From positions 286,091 to 350,090 of the forward strand of contig JACEEZ010022664.1 of NCBI GenBank assembly GCA_016584305.1: a stretch of DNA of 64,000 nt, read 5' to 3'. The notes beneath the pieces are model-generated. The model was given only the letters and a program-made list of their open reading frames with translations, was not told where the DNA came from and searched no databases. Positions 19,457-31,989 of this stretch are shown here, one piece after another. The DNA comes from Chionoecetes opilio. Lineage: Eukaryota; Arthropoda; Malacostraca; Decapoda; Majidae. The translations under genes were made by a program, and so were the position numbers. Each line of letters begins with the position of its first letter. The stretch's first letter is position 1.

Positions 19457-22400
19457 ATGCCGGCGGGGAAGCTACCACCCCAAGCCTCCAGCCCCACCAC
19501 CAGCAGCAGCCCCTCCCTGGCTGCCGCCAATGGTCATGATGATGTGGCAGCCTCACTAACCCACAAGACCAGCATGGAGCAGAATGGCACTGCCTCACAT
19601 CTCTCCCCTGACGCACCCATTCGTAAGGCCCTCCTACACCACCTTTGTCTTGACCACCTGTGCAAGTGTTGTAATATTCCTCTCACTCATCACTTCATGA
19701 TGTTAGTGTATCTGTTGGGCTGCAGGAGCTGTAAAGGTAATGTTGTTGAACTTGTTAGTGTGGTAATGCAGTACATGCGTGGTGGTTACAGCAATGCCCT
19801 GGTTTGGCATGGACATTGGAGGAACTCTGACCAAGCTTGTGTACTTTGAGCCGACGGACCTGAGCGAGGCTGAGGAAGAGAGTGAGGTGGAGACCATCAA
19901 GAACATTAGGAAGTACCTGAAGAGTAACTTTGCCTATGGAGAGACAGGTCACCGAGATGTCCACCTGCAGGTCAGTGGCCACACTCTGGCATGAAGGAAG
20001 GCTAACGCACACTGGGAATTTGCCATTAGTAAATTATCAGTTTTGAAAAAATTGCAGTCTAATCGTAGTTCTGTATTTGGAAGATGTGAATAGTTTAAAT
20101 CAAATTATCCTAATTGTTTGTGAACAATCTGATGTCATTTTTTTTCTCCAAAAAATAAGTGTTTTGGAAAAGGACCAATTGTTTGAAAAAAGAATCATCA
20201 TTTACTATTCATTGATATCTGTATTGATAATATTTTTATTATTTTGCACATCTCTGCAATTTAGCTAATAAGATTAAGTCTTAGAAGGTAATATGCATCA
20301 TATTGATACATAGTGTTCAGTTATGCAGCAAAAGGTATGTAGTACATAATTATATTACATAAGAAAAACTCAGCACACATGCCAGGGTGTATGTAGCACA
20401 TTAGTATTGCAATATAAAAAGTGCCCACCTAATGGTACTTGAATATTTGATGCATTTTGTGAGGAGTGTCAGTGTAGCGAAGCACATGGTTATGTCTCCA
20501 CTGTGTGACAGATGGAGAACGTGCGCGTGGGTTACCGGACCGGAACGCTCCACTTCATCCGCTTCCCCACCTCAGAGATGCCTCAGTTCCTGGAGCTGTC
20601 CAAGAGCAAGGGCATGGCCACCCTGGCCTCCACCATCTGTGCCACAGGAGGCGGCGCTTACAAATTTGAGGAAGACTTTCAGCGTGTGGGTATAAGTGTG
20701 TGCAGCAGCCCTTCTCCCCCAGCTGCAGGAGGACCTCCTTGTGTGGGTAGCGTGGGCATGGCGGGGGCAGGTGGAGGTCACAGGGTCACGGGTGGTGGAG
20801 GTCCTGCTGGCACTGAGGGGAATCACTGCACTTTTGTCCTCGCTTTTTTCTCCCTTGTTTCACATCATAACAAATGATCTAGGGAGATACTGATGTCTTC
20901 ACCATACTTCCTGTCCTGACAAAGGATCAAGAGGAAAGTGGTGTTAGACTCCAATCCTTCCTGCTTTTTCTGCCAGACTATCTGTGAAACTTTCTACCTT
21001 GATTGAGAACTTAGCTGAACTAATCCTACATGATGAGCAGGAATGTTTCCCTTACGCTGTTACGCTGGAAGTTGTGAAAGTTATGGGGAAAAAAGCTTGA
21101 CATGCTTCGAACTTGCAATAGATCATCACATATAAATATTAGGTGAACTAGAATACATTGCATGAAGTGATATATTTCTGCTGTTGGGGAGCACTGAGAA
21201 CTCAAAGCTGGAGACTCACCTTGTATTCAAGCAGCTCTGTAGTTTCCTGCAAGATATTTTGCTAATATGAATCGCCAACAGTTGTTACCATTTGAGGAAT
21301 ATATTAATTGAGAGTATATAATAGGAATATAATAATATATTAAATTGAGTGAGATTTTTCTGTCAGTCAGATATCTATAATTTCCAAATATATTATAGTA
21401 GTGATAGGTAAGCTTACATAAGGCCTGCATAGTTTGCACAGTAAGTGTTCACATGTATAATTTTGATAATGGCTCATTCTGTTTATGAAATCTCAAGCCT
21501 GTTTCATAAACAATGCCACACATGGTCATGATGGTCCAGTGAATGCAGTGTTGGCGTGCCATTCTACGGTTAGCCTTTTCGAATCCTCGCTCGCTCTCGG
21601 GGATTTTTCACTGAAAAATTCAGGTGGTTGTCCCCTTTGAGCAAGGTGAGGGGGGGGTGTGGTGTGTGAGGTCCCAGCATTTCCCAAAGATCGGTCATAA
21701 TGAGCTCCAAGCCTGCTCCGGTAGGGTGAAACTGGTGATTATGAGTCCGACTCGCGTGGACAAGACCATGGGTGAATGACATATGTATGAACAAATTTAT
21801 TGAAATCAAAGTTGTGCCGTGATGCCAGGTCCCCCTCTACCTTCTCCTCTCCTTTACCACACACAGGAGGTCAATCTGACCCTTCACAAGTTTGATGAGC
21901 TGGACTGCCTCATCCATGGCATTGAGTACATTGAGGACAACAACATGGACAGGGAGTGTTACTACTACCTCAATCCTCGCTGTGAAGAGCTGTGTGAGAA
22001 GGTGACCTTTGACTTCAGTGACCCGTACCCCTTCTTGGTGAGCACCACTTCCTTACTCTCCATGTTGGGATTGTCTGATGTAGCTACTGCTTCTTTGTTT
22101 CCTTTAGTTTAGCCCATTTATTTCCAGTCAAGCAGATTCTCTCCCTTCCTGGAGCTTGGAGCTTGTCTTCCTCTTTGTTGATCATATGCAATAGCCATTG
22201 AAAACTGAATTTAAGTCATAAGAACATAAGAAATTAAGGAAGCTACAAGAGGCCGCGAGACCTACACGAGGTAGTTCCTGTATAGATCGTGCAATACATT
22301 TTCAATTAATAACTTTGTGGTGATGTTGAGCCTCTTGTAGCTTCCTTATTTTCTTCTTATGTTCTAATGATGTGTTGCAGGTGGTGAACATCGGGTCAGG

Positions 22401-25051
22401 GGTGAGCATCATGGCGGTGGACGGCCCCGACAACTACCGCCGCGTGTCCGGCACCAGCCTGGGTGGCGGCACCTTCCTGGGCCTGTCCTGCCTCCTCACG
22501 GGCTGCAAGACCTTCGAGGAGGCCATCGAGCTGGCGGCGCGAGGCAATAATGAAAATGTGGACAAGCTTGTGAGGGACATCTATGGCGGAGACTATCAGA
22601 GATTTCGTCTTGGTGGGGACATCGTGGCAAGCAGGTGAGGGCTGAGAATGCTGACTACACGTACACACCGGAGCATTACTCATACTTAACCCCTTCACCC
22701 CCAGATCTTTCCTTTGCTATAAAAAATTGTCTGTAGTTAGCCATAAAATTAAGAAGTTACTTAATAAACCAAATTAGCTAATGGACAAGGATAATAAACA
22801 GGTCATACCTATAAAATATTGCTTATACTCATTAAAATCGTCTAGTGGTACCCAAATTACAATGGAAATTACGTTCTGAGCCTCAAGGGGTTAATGTGAT
22901 GAATGATTGATTGTGCTAAGTTACCGTCAGTCATCATCATAAGCATATCTCTCTCTCTCTCTCTCTTTCCATTAATCTTTTTATGCAATATTCTTTACAT
23001 TAGTAATGTGCATCAGATATATCATAGTAACCTTTATATATACTGACAAGCCTGCCAAAATGTGTTTTTTTAAAGATATGCACATAATATATGAGTGTAA
23101 CCGTACATGCATAGAATGTCAAGGTGAGGTGTTCAAAGTTGATGGCTTAGAATCTAACCACTAGCTGCATTTTGTACCTATTTTTATAGCATTTAAAGTT
23201 TTTTGAAATTCATAATTTTCTTCATAAACTGAACATAGTTCTTTCAAGGATATTTTTTGGCTTATGTCATGTTTCCTGTCCCTTTCTATCTAGTTTTGGT
23301 CAAATGAACAGTGAGGATAAGAGAGGGAAGGTGTCCCGTGAGGACCTGGCTTGTGCCACGCTCATCACCATCACCAACAACATTGGCTCCATAGCTCGGA
23401 TGGTGGCGGCCAACGAAAAGATTGATAAGGTAATGAATGCAGCGGTGCCACATTGTCTTCTTGTGTGGGACAAACTTAAACATCAAGTAGAATGAAATAG
23501 GAATTTAATGTATTCTGATTTAACACAAGAACGGCTAAGGGGTCTAGAGGCTTATTATGCTGTGTGCGGCAGCTCAGCGCTGAATACTGAACATTGCCAA
23601 GTGGGTTACAATGTACATCAATGTCTTAAAAACATACATCCTCATCCAAGCATATGTATATTTGTATGTTCATAAACAATGAAGTGTTTGTGTGATTGTG
23701 GTTAGAAGTTGGGTAGTTGAGAGCGGCAGTGAGGCAGTGCAGAACATGGTGCCTGGAGGAGGTGGGAGGGAGTAACAGGAGAAGATAACCCAGGAAGGAG
23801 AATATAAAGATGGAAATGCTTCTAAACAGATGAATAAATTCTTTGCAATTTATCATGATGTTGATGTGATGTGCATGTGCTCAATTTACAATAGTTTCCA
23901 TGTTATGGTGTTTGCAAGTCCAAAAAAATGTACTCACCCTGTGCTGTGGGGTAGTATGAAAAGATTTAATGTTGTGTTATATGCCATCCAATTTTGGGAG
24001 GCTTCCAAGCACTGGCGCGGTATTACGTAGTGTGTTTAAATGTCGTGCCTTCCTTAAGGTTTGCCGCAGTCTGCCAGAAAAGCCTCAGTGGCAGTTTGGT
24101 GCAGCTAATGGCTTAGGGGCTGACAAGGCTGTCAGGGTGTGAGTGTTGCGTGTGCGTGGTCATCTCAGCAGTAACAGGAAAGTTATGACTTGCATTGTTA
24201 ACACTATTAGGAATTGTTCAAGTAGAAAAAGAATGCTATGAATTTATTGCTATCTTTACAAGAATTAGTATGTACAGGAATTTATTGGAAGAGAATGTAA
24301 ATAGAAAGTCATAATACAACCGAGTTCTTTTTCAGGTATTATTTGTTGGTAATTTCCTGCGAGTGAATCCCATCTCCCTGAAGCTGCTGTCTCACGCCAT
24401 GGAGTTCTGGTCTGACGGGCACCTGAAGGCCATCTTCCTGGAGCACGAGGTGGGTGAGGGTTTGTTTGTTACATTGATAGGGATCATGGAGGCATGGAAG
24501 TATGAGAAGCAGAGATTGAATCGAAAATTGTATGAGATTTGTTAATAGAAGGTCTTGTGAAGCAGGGAAGCAAGGCTATTACAGTATTACACTATGGCAT
24601 TTTTTTTCTCACTTTCTTTTTCTGATCTCAATATTTGAATGAATAATGAATCAGATTAAGATATTTCTATGGTTCTTTGATTTATGTGAGAAGTCATTGA
24701 AGTGTCCTGAGTGTAGTCCTTATTGCCTTGTCCTGGGTGATCTGATCTAACCATCCTGCTGTAACAATCCGTTCCTTTCCCCTTCCCTCACCGTTTCACT
24801 CTTTCTCTATAACCCCTCACCTTTGTTATGCTTTGCCAGTGCCATATGACCTCTGATGTCTGGCACATTTCCCCCTTTTTGGCATTAAATCAATCTCGTG
24901 TAGGTCTCGCGGCCTCTTGTAGCTTCCTTGTTTTCTTATGTTCTTGTGTGTGGTGATGTTGGTTTGTTGGTCGTTGCAGGGTTACTTCGGCGCGGTGGGC
25001 AGCATGCTTGAGCTGATGAGGACGGGCGACATCCCCTCCTGCTCGGGCTGA
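19457..25051 (+). CDS. PANK: Pantothenate kinase
   Basis: Catalyses ATP-dependent phosphorylation of pantothenate, the first and controlling step of coenzyme A synthesis. Eight coding exons join in phase: 19457-19622, 19792-19970, 20512-20685, 21867-22037, 22381-22634, 23294-23429, 24336-24449, 24980-25051 (about 421 residues). A variable 58-residue N-terminus rich in Ser, Thr and Ala precedes the kinase core. The core shows the nucleotide-binding [18 protein letters not shown], the GTLHFIRFP strand, the [13 protein letters not shown] motif with the catalytic glutamate, [48 protein letters not shown] and the closing [16 protein letters not shown]. It is a eukaryotic type II PanK (fumble/PANK1-3 group). 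The start ATG lies just inside an acceptor, so 5' untranslated sequence is split. All family motifs are intact. Confidence 0.97.
21540..21815 (+). mobile_element. Probable SINE in a PANK intron
   Basis: A tRNA-like opening (AGTGTTGGCGTGCCATTCTA, then TTTTCGAATCCTCG) is followed by a body and an ACAAATTTATTGAAATCAAA tail. The head is degenerate. Confidence 0.5.
22222..22365. mobile_element. LINE 3' tail fragments, inverted pair
   Basis: AAGGAAGCTACAAGAGGCCG with GAGACCTACACGAGGTAG is followed 25-60 bp later by the inverted CCTCTTGTAGCTTCCTTATT. These are the 3' end of the LINE family seen with coding sequence at 54000 and 58037. Confidence 0.7.
22686..22894 (-). mobile_element. piggyBac-like TTAA MITE, copy 4
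   Basis: TTAACCCCTTCACCCCCAGA on the left, CCTCAAGGGGTTAA on the right, with the family interior in the same orientation as copy 3. It begins about 50 bp after the donor of PANK exon 22381. Confidence 0.85.
24743..24960 (+). mobile_element. Two LINE 3' ends in tandem (RTE-like tail, then the GCTACAAGAGGCC family)
   Basis: ATCTAACCATCCTGCTGTAA and TGCCATATGACCTCTGATGT, ending in GGCATTAAATCAATC, are shared with 40920, 48665 and 49850. The tail is followed by GTAGGTCTCGCGGCCTCTTG, the 3' end of the other LINE family. It lies in the last PANK intron. Confidence 0.7.
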
Positions 25052-25700
25052 TTCTCCGTCTTGTTACTCAAATACGTATTTATTGTTTTATGAAGTTTAT
25101 ATATATTTATCTTATGAATGAAAATTATTCATAATCCAGCATACTATTACTCTTTAGAGCAATGTATAATTTTTTTGTGATATTTTTTTCCCTTTGTGAG
25201 TTGTGACTGGCACAAGAGAGATTTTGTACAGTATTTAGAATTTTGGTAGCCTATTTTTGTATCTACTGCATGCTGTATGTTCCTTTAGCTTTCCCCGATA
25301 GGTGAGGAAGGATCACAGGTGCACCACAGGAGACCAGCATCACCGCTCACCAAGCCAACGCTTTCTTGGCGATGGCATACAAGTCCCTGTTCTTTCGTAA
25401 TATGTTTAAATTTACCCATAAGTTTTATATTTCACTGGCCTTTCCCTCTTATCAGTATCTTACAATATGAGAGGAATGCGTATTTGAGTCTTTAGCTCTG
25501 TAAATCTTTTATTGTAATGGGGTTTGTAGTTTTACTTCCTTCATACAAATGGTGCTCAGAACACAGGAAGCCGAGAGGTGGTTGCTGGTCTCTAGACAGG
25601 CTCAGAATAAGCTTGATTTTTTCACTGACACCAAGATTTAGTTGCGTAATTTCTACACTCAGGTTCTTAAGCCTTTTCCAGGTACATGTGTTATTGAGTT
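25052..25700. other. PANK 3' flank, probable 3' UTR
   Basis: AT-rich sequence after the PANK stop with no coding potential. The transcript end is not obvious. Confidence 0.5.
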
Positions 25701-26035
25701 GTAGTCTATTATTTTTATTATGGTCAAAATGCACTAAGGAAGCCACGCCCCCTGCCTCCCCTTCTATTCATTCTACGGGGCAGCTGATTGGTGCATTCCT
25801 CGTATCATCACTACTTAACAGCGGCGTGACCACTGGACAGAGCAATCTTCACTGTAGAGGGATTTTTGATTTTGTCACCCTCTGTAGTGAAGATTGCTCT
25901 GTCCAGTGGTCACGCCCTGTTAAGTAGTGAAGATACGAGGAATGCACCAATCAGCTGGCCCGTAGAATAGAAGGGGAGACAGGGGGCGTGGCTTCCTTAG
26001 TGCATTTTGACCATAATAAAAAAAGTAGACTATAG
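25701..26035. repeat. Foldback with about 155-bp arms downstream of PANK
   Basis: The left arm (25701-25862) and right arm (25880-26035) are near-perfect inverted copies; shared landmarks are GGTCAAAATGCACTAAGGAA, GCTGATTGGTGCATTCCTCG and GACCACTGGACAGAGCAA. The loop is under 20 bases (GATTTTTGATTTTGT-like). If transcribed it would form a very stable duplex. Confidence 0.85.
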
Positions 26036-27172
26036 TCTGACACTGCAGTGAAAATCTCAACATATTGATGGACACAAGTAATGGGAGAGTATGTGCCTTC
26101 CCACCCGCCAGGCCACAGGTCTTGAATGCTGGAGGCTATGGAGACAAAGGCCAAATGACTTGTTTGATATTTGATAGCCTCTAATGGGGTTCTGTGTCCA
26201 TGTTATCCTGACCCCTGTCCACTGGTTGATGTCTGCATTTGTTATGGTCAACATTCCTTTTAGATACTTTCTTGTCACGATGTAGAATCACCTTGTTCAT
26301 TACCATTGTGGAAAAGTTACTCAGTGTGTTTTGAGTGGTCTGTGAATACCCCATTGATGACTTGCAGGTGAGGGCGTTATAATGACAGCTGGCTTTGATG
26401 CAACGCCTCCATGTTAGTCCTGTGTGCGAGGAACAATCCCTCAGAAAGTGTTGCAGCAGTATTATTAACATTTTATTTCTTTTACAGTATTTTAAAGAAT
26501 TCCTTTGTCTGTAGTCTGCACAAACGCTTCACTGCATTTGCTAGCATGTAAGTTATATATTCAGTTGCCTCTATCTTTTTATCAAGAGAGTTATCAGTCA
26601 AGAAAAGGGATCAAACGTGAAACATTACAAATTCTCTTAAAGGTTCTAGTTTCAAATACGAAATATGGAAACATGTTGAGATTTTATTATTTCAAAATCA
26701 ATTGAAATATTTTGTCTCCAGTAGATGAATGTGCCAAAGAAACTTTAACTTTTTCTATTCCTGGAATCCATGAGGCAGTTAATATTGGCAGAGTGTAAAG
26801 CCTGGAGGAGCGGCTGGAAAGGCTATGGACAGCTACTAACTACCATTTCAACTTAAATTTCCTGGAGCCACGCATGCTTTCCTTTATTCCCTCCATCTCG
26901 TCGCATGGCGGTGGCATCCAAAAAGTGAGAAAAAATGAAAAGAAAAGCAAAATCAAATAATTATTTTGCATATTTCCTATAGATAATGAAAGATTTTTAA
27001 TGGAAGGCTCCCCAGGTCTTCATCTTAAGTCACAGCTTTGATGGTAATAGAAAATGGAAAAAGAAAAAATATCTGAATCCCGCATCTCAGGAGATAAGAC
27101 TACAATACAGACAATTTTTTTTTAACATCCCATCTCGGAAATATTTGCTTTGAGGTAATATTGAGATAAGCA
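26036..27172. other. Intergenic, no feature recognised
   Basis: No gene, RNA or clear repeat is recognised here. Open frames are short and without family resemblance. Confidence 0.5.
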
Positions 27173-28298
27173 GCTCAGAGCTGGGCAGTATTTAAATACA
27201 TTTGTATTTAAATACATTTGTGTATTTAGAAATGTATTTATAAATACATTGGTTGTCATGTATTTAAATACATTTATGAGTATTTAAATACTCGTAATAT
27301 AAAAATGTAAATAATTTTTTATCAGTTAATTTGGCCATAAACCCGTCCAAGTATCTGGCAACCCCGATGTTACAGTGAACCAGGGTTTCCGCTTTCAAGG
27401 AAATTTCCTTATCTTTAGGAAATTTAGGCCTGAGAAGGAAATTTCTAAGGAAAGCCAAAATACATATAAGGAAATCCATTTTTTTTCGGGTATGTTAAAA
27501 TTTGTGTATTTAAAATTTATTTAAATACAATTGATGTATTTAGCAAAGGTGGGCATTCCGCAATTTTAGTCCGCAATTCCGCAACTCGCGGAATGGGTAA
27601 TTCGGTTGCGGAATTGTGCAATTGCAAATGCCTGAAAAAATTGCGGAATTGCGGGTTGCGGACCGCCAAAATTTTGAAACGCTATCGCAATAATTGTGAC
27701 TGTCACCACCTTCAAAGTGCGGGGGAGGAGGAGGAAGATTACTTAGATTAGTGATTACTAGCCAGTAGACTGTGAAGTGTAAAAGTAAAGAAAAACACTA
27801 AAAGAGACAAAGACTTAATTGTGAAGGACAAGTAACAAGTATAGACAGAAACAGAATAGGAATACAGAAGTATTAAACACTAATAAAGAGTCTAGAGACA
27901 TTTTTTGTTTTAATTGTAGGTGTCAAAATTAGTTTGCGGAATTGCGATTGCGAAAAGGCCTATCTGAAAAAAATTGCGGAATTGTGATTGTGGACTGGTG
28001 CAGGTCGGAATTGTGATTGTGGACTGGTGCAGGTCGGAATTGTGATTGTGGACTGGTGCAGGTCGGAATTGCAGAATTGCGATTGCGGAATTTGAAAAAA
28101 TTTGCGATGCCCACCTTTGGTATTTAGTACTTAGTACTTAGTATTTAAATACATTCGTAAAATGTATTTAGTATTTAGTATTTAAATACATTTCTCCCAT
28201 GTATTTAGTATTTAAATACATTCAATGTATTTAGTATTTAAATACATTCAATGTATTTAGTATTTAAATACATTCAATGTATTTAGTGCCCAGCTCTG
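27173..28298. mobile_element. Element with iterated ATTTAAATAC core, interrupted by a second element
   Basis: The ends are inverted (CAGAGCTGGGCAGTATTTAA on the left; TTTAGTGCCCAGCTCTG on the right). Flanks GATAAGCA and GATAAGCT differ at one base and may be an 8-bp duplication. The DNA near both ends is iterated TATTTAAATACATT. The element at 27544-28119 has inserted into it. Confidence 0.7.
27544..28119. mobile_element. hAT-like element with iterated GCGGAATT core, nested in the previous one
   Basis: An exact 8-bp duplication GTATTTAG (27536-27543 and 28120-28127) flanks ends CAAAGGTGGGCATTCCGCAA and its near-inverse TTGCGATGCCCACCTTTG. Interior next to both ends is iterated GCGGAATTGCG, and a 29-bp unit (GGACTGGTGCAGGTCGGAAT) is tandemly triplicated near 28000-28060. 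No transposase frame. Confidence 0.85.
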
Positions 28299-29235
28299 GA
28301 TAAGCTGATGTATATTTCACCCTATTGACTAGTGTCGCCCTACCCAGGCCATCTCAAAGCTGTATGGAAATGGAGACCGTCTTGCTAATGACGCAGGAAG
28401 CGAGTCCTATTGGTTGTTAATGGTCTGAGCGTGGTAATAAGTATTAAAACTCTTCAAAAATGAAAACATCATGAGGTTAAGACACACTGATTCCTTCTCT
28501 TAATGATTACTTTTGAAATGACAATTGTACATAATTATATATATTTTTTTAAAGATTCAACAAGCAGTACCACAATAAAGTTAGCATTCCATATAACTTT
28601 TTGAAATCAGGAATCAGCATAAATGACCATGCCTCTGGACACCTGGTGGGCCTGGGAGGCAGGCTGTGGGTGTCCAGGCAACATATCACTAACCTCAAAG
28701 TGTTGTGTAGAGAGTGTTGTGTGTGTGTGTGTGTGTGTGTGATAGCAGGATGTGCATTATGGATGTACACTGTACAGTGCAATATTGGTGCAATATTCCC
28801 TGAAAATGTTGTATATATATAATATTATACGTAGTAAATAATTTGTTAATAAAAGAATTATGTGAATATAGGTGAAGGTAAGTGAAACAAAAATGTGGGC
28901 TAAATAAATATATGACAAATCACTAGAAATGTTGGTAAATATTTTCAATACCCTTCATTTTTTACATCTTGCCTATGTTTTATATAATAATACCTTGCAG
29001 GTTTACTTTAAAAAAAACAATGTTACTGTGAAGTGTATTTTTTGCATGTACATTTTTAAGCTTGACATCAGTCAGGGGACAGCGACATACCTCCACACAC
29101 AGTGAGCTGACGTGATTCCGACACCTCAACTTGGTGAGGTGTCAATATAAGTGTTCAGGTCAAGTGCTCTCCTTTGAAAAATCCCTCGACTCTCGGCAAC
29201 GGCAGACCTCCAACCCTTACCCTATCCTAGGAGCT
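28299..29235. other. Intergenic before POMP 3' end
   Basis: AT-rich sequence with a GT tract at 28719-28741. No exon is recognised. Part may be POMP 3' UTR, read leftwards. Confidence 0.5.
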
Positions 29236-30042
29236 TCAGAACATTCTCTTCCTCTGCTCCCGCTCCATGTAGAGGTGGGGGTTGTAGGTGACCTCCGGCT
29301 GCACCCCGAGTGTGTCCATGAAGTCCAGTTCCAAGTCCCTGCCGGTGAGGGCCTGCAGGTGGGCGCTGGACCGAGGCAGGAACCCCAAGTGGCCAATCTG
29401 GTTGCACCCAGCCTGGGGGGAACACAACACAAGGGTTGGTCAGCAACACACCCTCACCACTGGTTGATACTGAAGTATGCACTAACACAAATCACCACCA
29501 ATCAAACCATACACAATGTGCCAAGTAAGTTTTATTTATAGTCATATGAGAATTTTTAATCGACATTTGAAAAATATTTGTGTTCTGAAATAGCAGAAAG
29601 GATAAACTTCAAACAATAAATATTTAAAGATTGATTAATTATTACTGAAGCTACTATCTTCTTCATTTTAGAAAAGCAATTGATTAAAATTGACTTGTGC
29701 CACATTCATCCCTGCCTACCCAGGCTGCATCACCCACACACAAAAAAAGATACAATACAAGCTAGGCAATGAGGGTATCCGCTATAACATGTGCAGCTGC
29801 AGCAGTGCCTATATACTCACAGCTGCTCTCTCATGCTTGAAGTGGAGGGCAAAGCCAATCCCAAAAGCCCGGGTGGCAGACGAGAGCCTGAAGTCCTGCT
29901 GGCGCTGGTGGTAGGTTCTCTCGGACTCCTCCAGGGGGTGGGAGGAGGAGGCAGTGGGGGCGCGGCGCAGCATGCCCGTCTCTGCGCCGTAGTCCGCCTC
30001 CTGGTGGCTGGAGGGCTCCAAGGGCTTGTTCAGCGGCAGAGA
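29236..30042 (-). CDS. POMP: Proteasome maturation protein (UMP1/POMP), main exons
   Basis: Encodes the assembly chaperone that is built into half-proteasomes and degraded once the 20S proteasome matures. Two minus-strand exons join in phase 0: 29821-30042 and 29236-29412, ending at TGA (29236-29238), giving 132 residues. Seen in order: SLPLNKPLEPSSHQEADYG; the UMP1 signature region SHPLEESERTY; a middle helix around FGIGFALHFKHERAA; then GFLPRSSAHLQALTGRDLEL, DFMDTL and NPHLYMEREQ. The LPxSxxxxxxLTGRDxxxxFxDxL spacing and the PHxxxE ending match the family. The first exon, expected to be about 5-15 codons, is not included; a phase-compatible candidate lies at 32751-32774. Recognition is by motif spacing, since overall identity to other phyla is modest. 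Confidence 0.85.
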
Positions 30043-30937
30043 CTGAAAGGGAAGCAGCCAGTGAATGACGCAGCACTACTTCTAACGTGTCTATGTACAA
30101 TGGTCTACTGAATTGAATTAAAACATATCACACAGCATCAAACAGGTGAATATATTTCAATGTAATGGATACAAAACCAATACCCTGCCATGCACAGGAA
30201 ACTCCCAAAATAACATTCACAAGCAAGATTCACAGAGTTGAACTCATAAATTACTGGGAGGGACTCGGGAAACTGTACCCGTCTTCGCTCCAGAGAAGAA
30301 GAGAAAGATACTTCATCCGTTCTACTGCATTTGAATACAATACGAGGCATGCAATAACAACCATCCTCAACTTGTAGTTCTGACCATTTGCAGTATTCCT
30401 AACCCCTTCATCCACCGTCGGAAATGAATAATAGTAATACAACAGGGGTCGGGGGGGCGCAGCTCCCCCAGTTAGCTAAGCTGTTAACTGTCGAAAATCT
30501 TTTCAACTGATTTATGATGTTAGGATTGATGGCCGCCCATATAATATGGGGTTATAAATACTAATGATGAGAAGTAAACGTTCAGGATACTTAAAACTAT
30601 CATGTATTGGTCGAAAGTGCACATTTACTGAATCAGATATCTGACACCACAGTTTCATCCCCAGTGGTGCACGACTATTGAACTGCATCCCAACAAAACT
30701 GAGGAACATGATTGGTGTGTCCCCCGACCCCTTCAAGTACCCTGGCTGGCCAATACAACAGACCCACCGCCAACACCAGGATACACCAGACACACCACCA
30801 CCACCCCCAGGATACACCAGCTACCACTCATACAGCCTCCTGCACTGCACCAAGGCGGAGAGAGCTGTCTGGTAGCAGTGGAGACTCATTTCAGCTCCAT
30901 CCACAATTGAACAAATACTTCAGAGGTATCCCAAAAT

Positions 30938-31175
30938 GGGGTGCAGTCAGTTCGTACACAAGTAGTTTCGTACACCACTAGATTCGTACACCAAAAAGTT
31001 GTTTCGTAGTCTATATGAAACCATAGTCGTTTCGTACACTCAGCTCAGAGTTGAACTTAATTACAAAAGTTACGAATCGACACCAGGTATGTACGAAAAA
31101 ACTCAAAATCAGTGTACGAAACAACTTAACAAAACCTGGGTACGAAACAACTTGTGTACGAAACTCCCTGTAACC
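30938..31175. mobile_element. hAT-like element with iterated GTTTCGTAC core, copy 1
   Basis: An exact 8-bp duplication CCCAAAAT (30930-30937 and 31176-31183) flanks the element. The left end GGGGTGCAGTCAGTTCGTAC and the right end GTACGAAACTCCCTGTAACC are imperfect inverted ends. Inside, TTTCGTACAC or its complement is repeated about nine times in both directions. A second copy is at 47799-48001. Confidence 0.8.
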
Positions 31176-31649
31176 CCCAAAATTCACAAGGCAAGGTCAA
31201 GGAATGCCCCTGTCACACCTCCCCTGTACCCCTCATCAAACACTTCACCGCCACTCTAATACACTCCCAAGCCTCCACCACAGTCTATATACACTGGAAA
31301 TGTAATAAATATGTCCAGAATCTCACCATAATGGACGTAGTGGTAATAGTGTGACGATGACAACACTGGCCTGACTTCTGCTCCTCGATTCTGCCTCGTC
31401 AGTCTGCCACGCCGCTTTCATTTGACTTTCCTTATTTTAAAATCACAAACATTAATTAATCTATATCAGTGTATTTTGTATATAGTTGTTCCAATTCATA
31501 TATTTTCTTTTTATGGATCCTTATATATTTACTCATTTCGTCCGTGAACCAAAAACCCTGATTTAAGCTTTATTTGGCTATTTCAAGTATATATTTCAAG
31601 CTACAATTTGCCTACTGTTAGAGTAGGGGGTCTCACCAATAAAGGTTGC

Positions 31650-31723
31650 ACCGCTCGGGATTCGAACCCGGGACCTTCCGCATGCCGGGCGGCTGTGCTT
31701 CCCGTTACACCACGGAAACCTCC
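31650..31723 (-). mobile_element. tRNA-like SINE head
   Basis: Read on the minus strand: GGTTTCCGTGGTGTAACGGG opens an A box, CCGC/GCGG can pair around a 7-base loop, and GGTCCCGGGTTCGAATCCCG is a strong B box. The acceptor stem pairs poorly and the residue before the anticodon is not U, so a functional tRNA gene is unlikely. Confidence 0.6.
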
Positions 31724-31989
31724 TAGTGACAACCCACACACCTACAAAAATGGATTTATCTATAGGAGTGTTTATTCTATCATTATACCTTGATAGAAAT
31801 ACGTGTTTTATGTATTAATCTTCATAAACTTATCTATATATTTCTTCCATGTACCCAAAACTTCATACAAAACCTTAAAGCAACACTTATCAACATTAAT
31901 ATATTGCATCATAGCTAAGTAAATTATAATAGCCTAACTTCTATGCACTACATTGGGCATTAAAGTGTATCGTAAATGTGTGATAACAG

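Noticed and set aside
31650..31723. tRNA gene on the minus strand
   Set aside because: Good B box, but the acceptor stem is mismatched and the residue before the anticodon is not U; more likely a SINE head. The same applies to 7811, 55738 and 56612.
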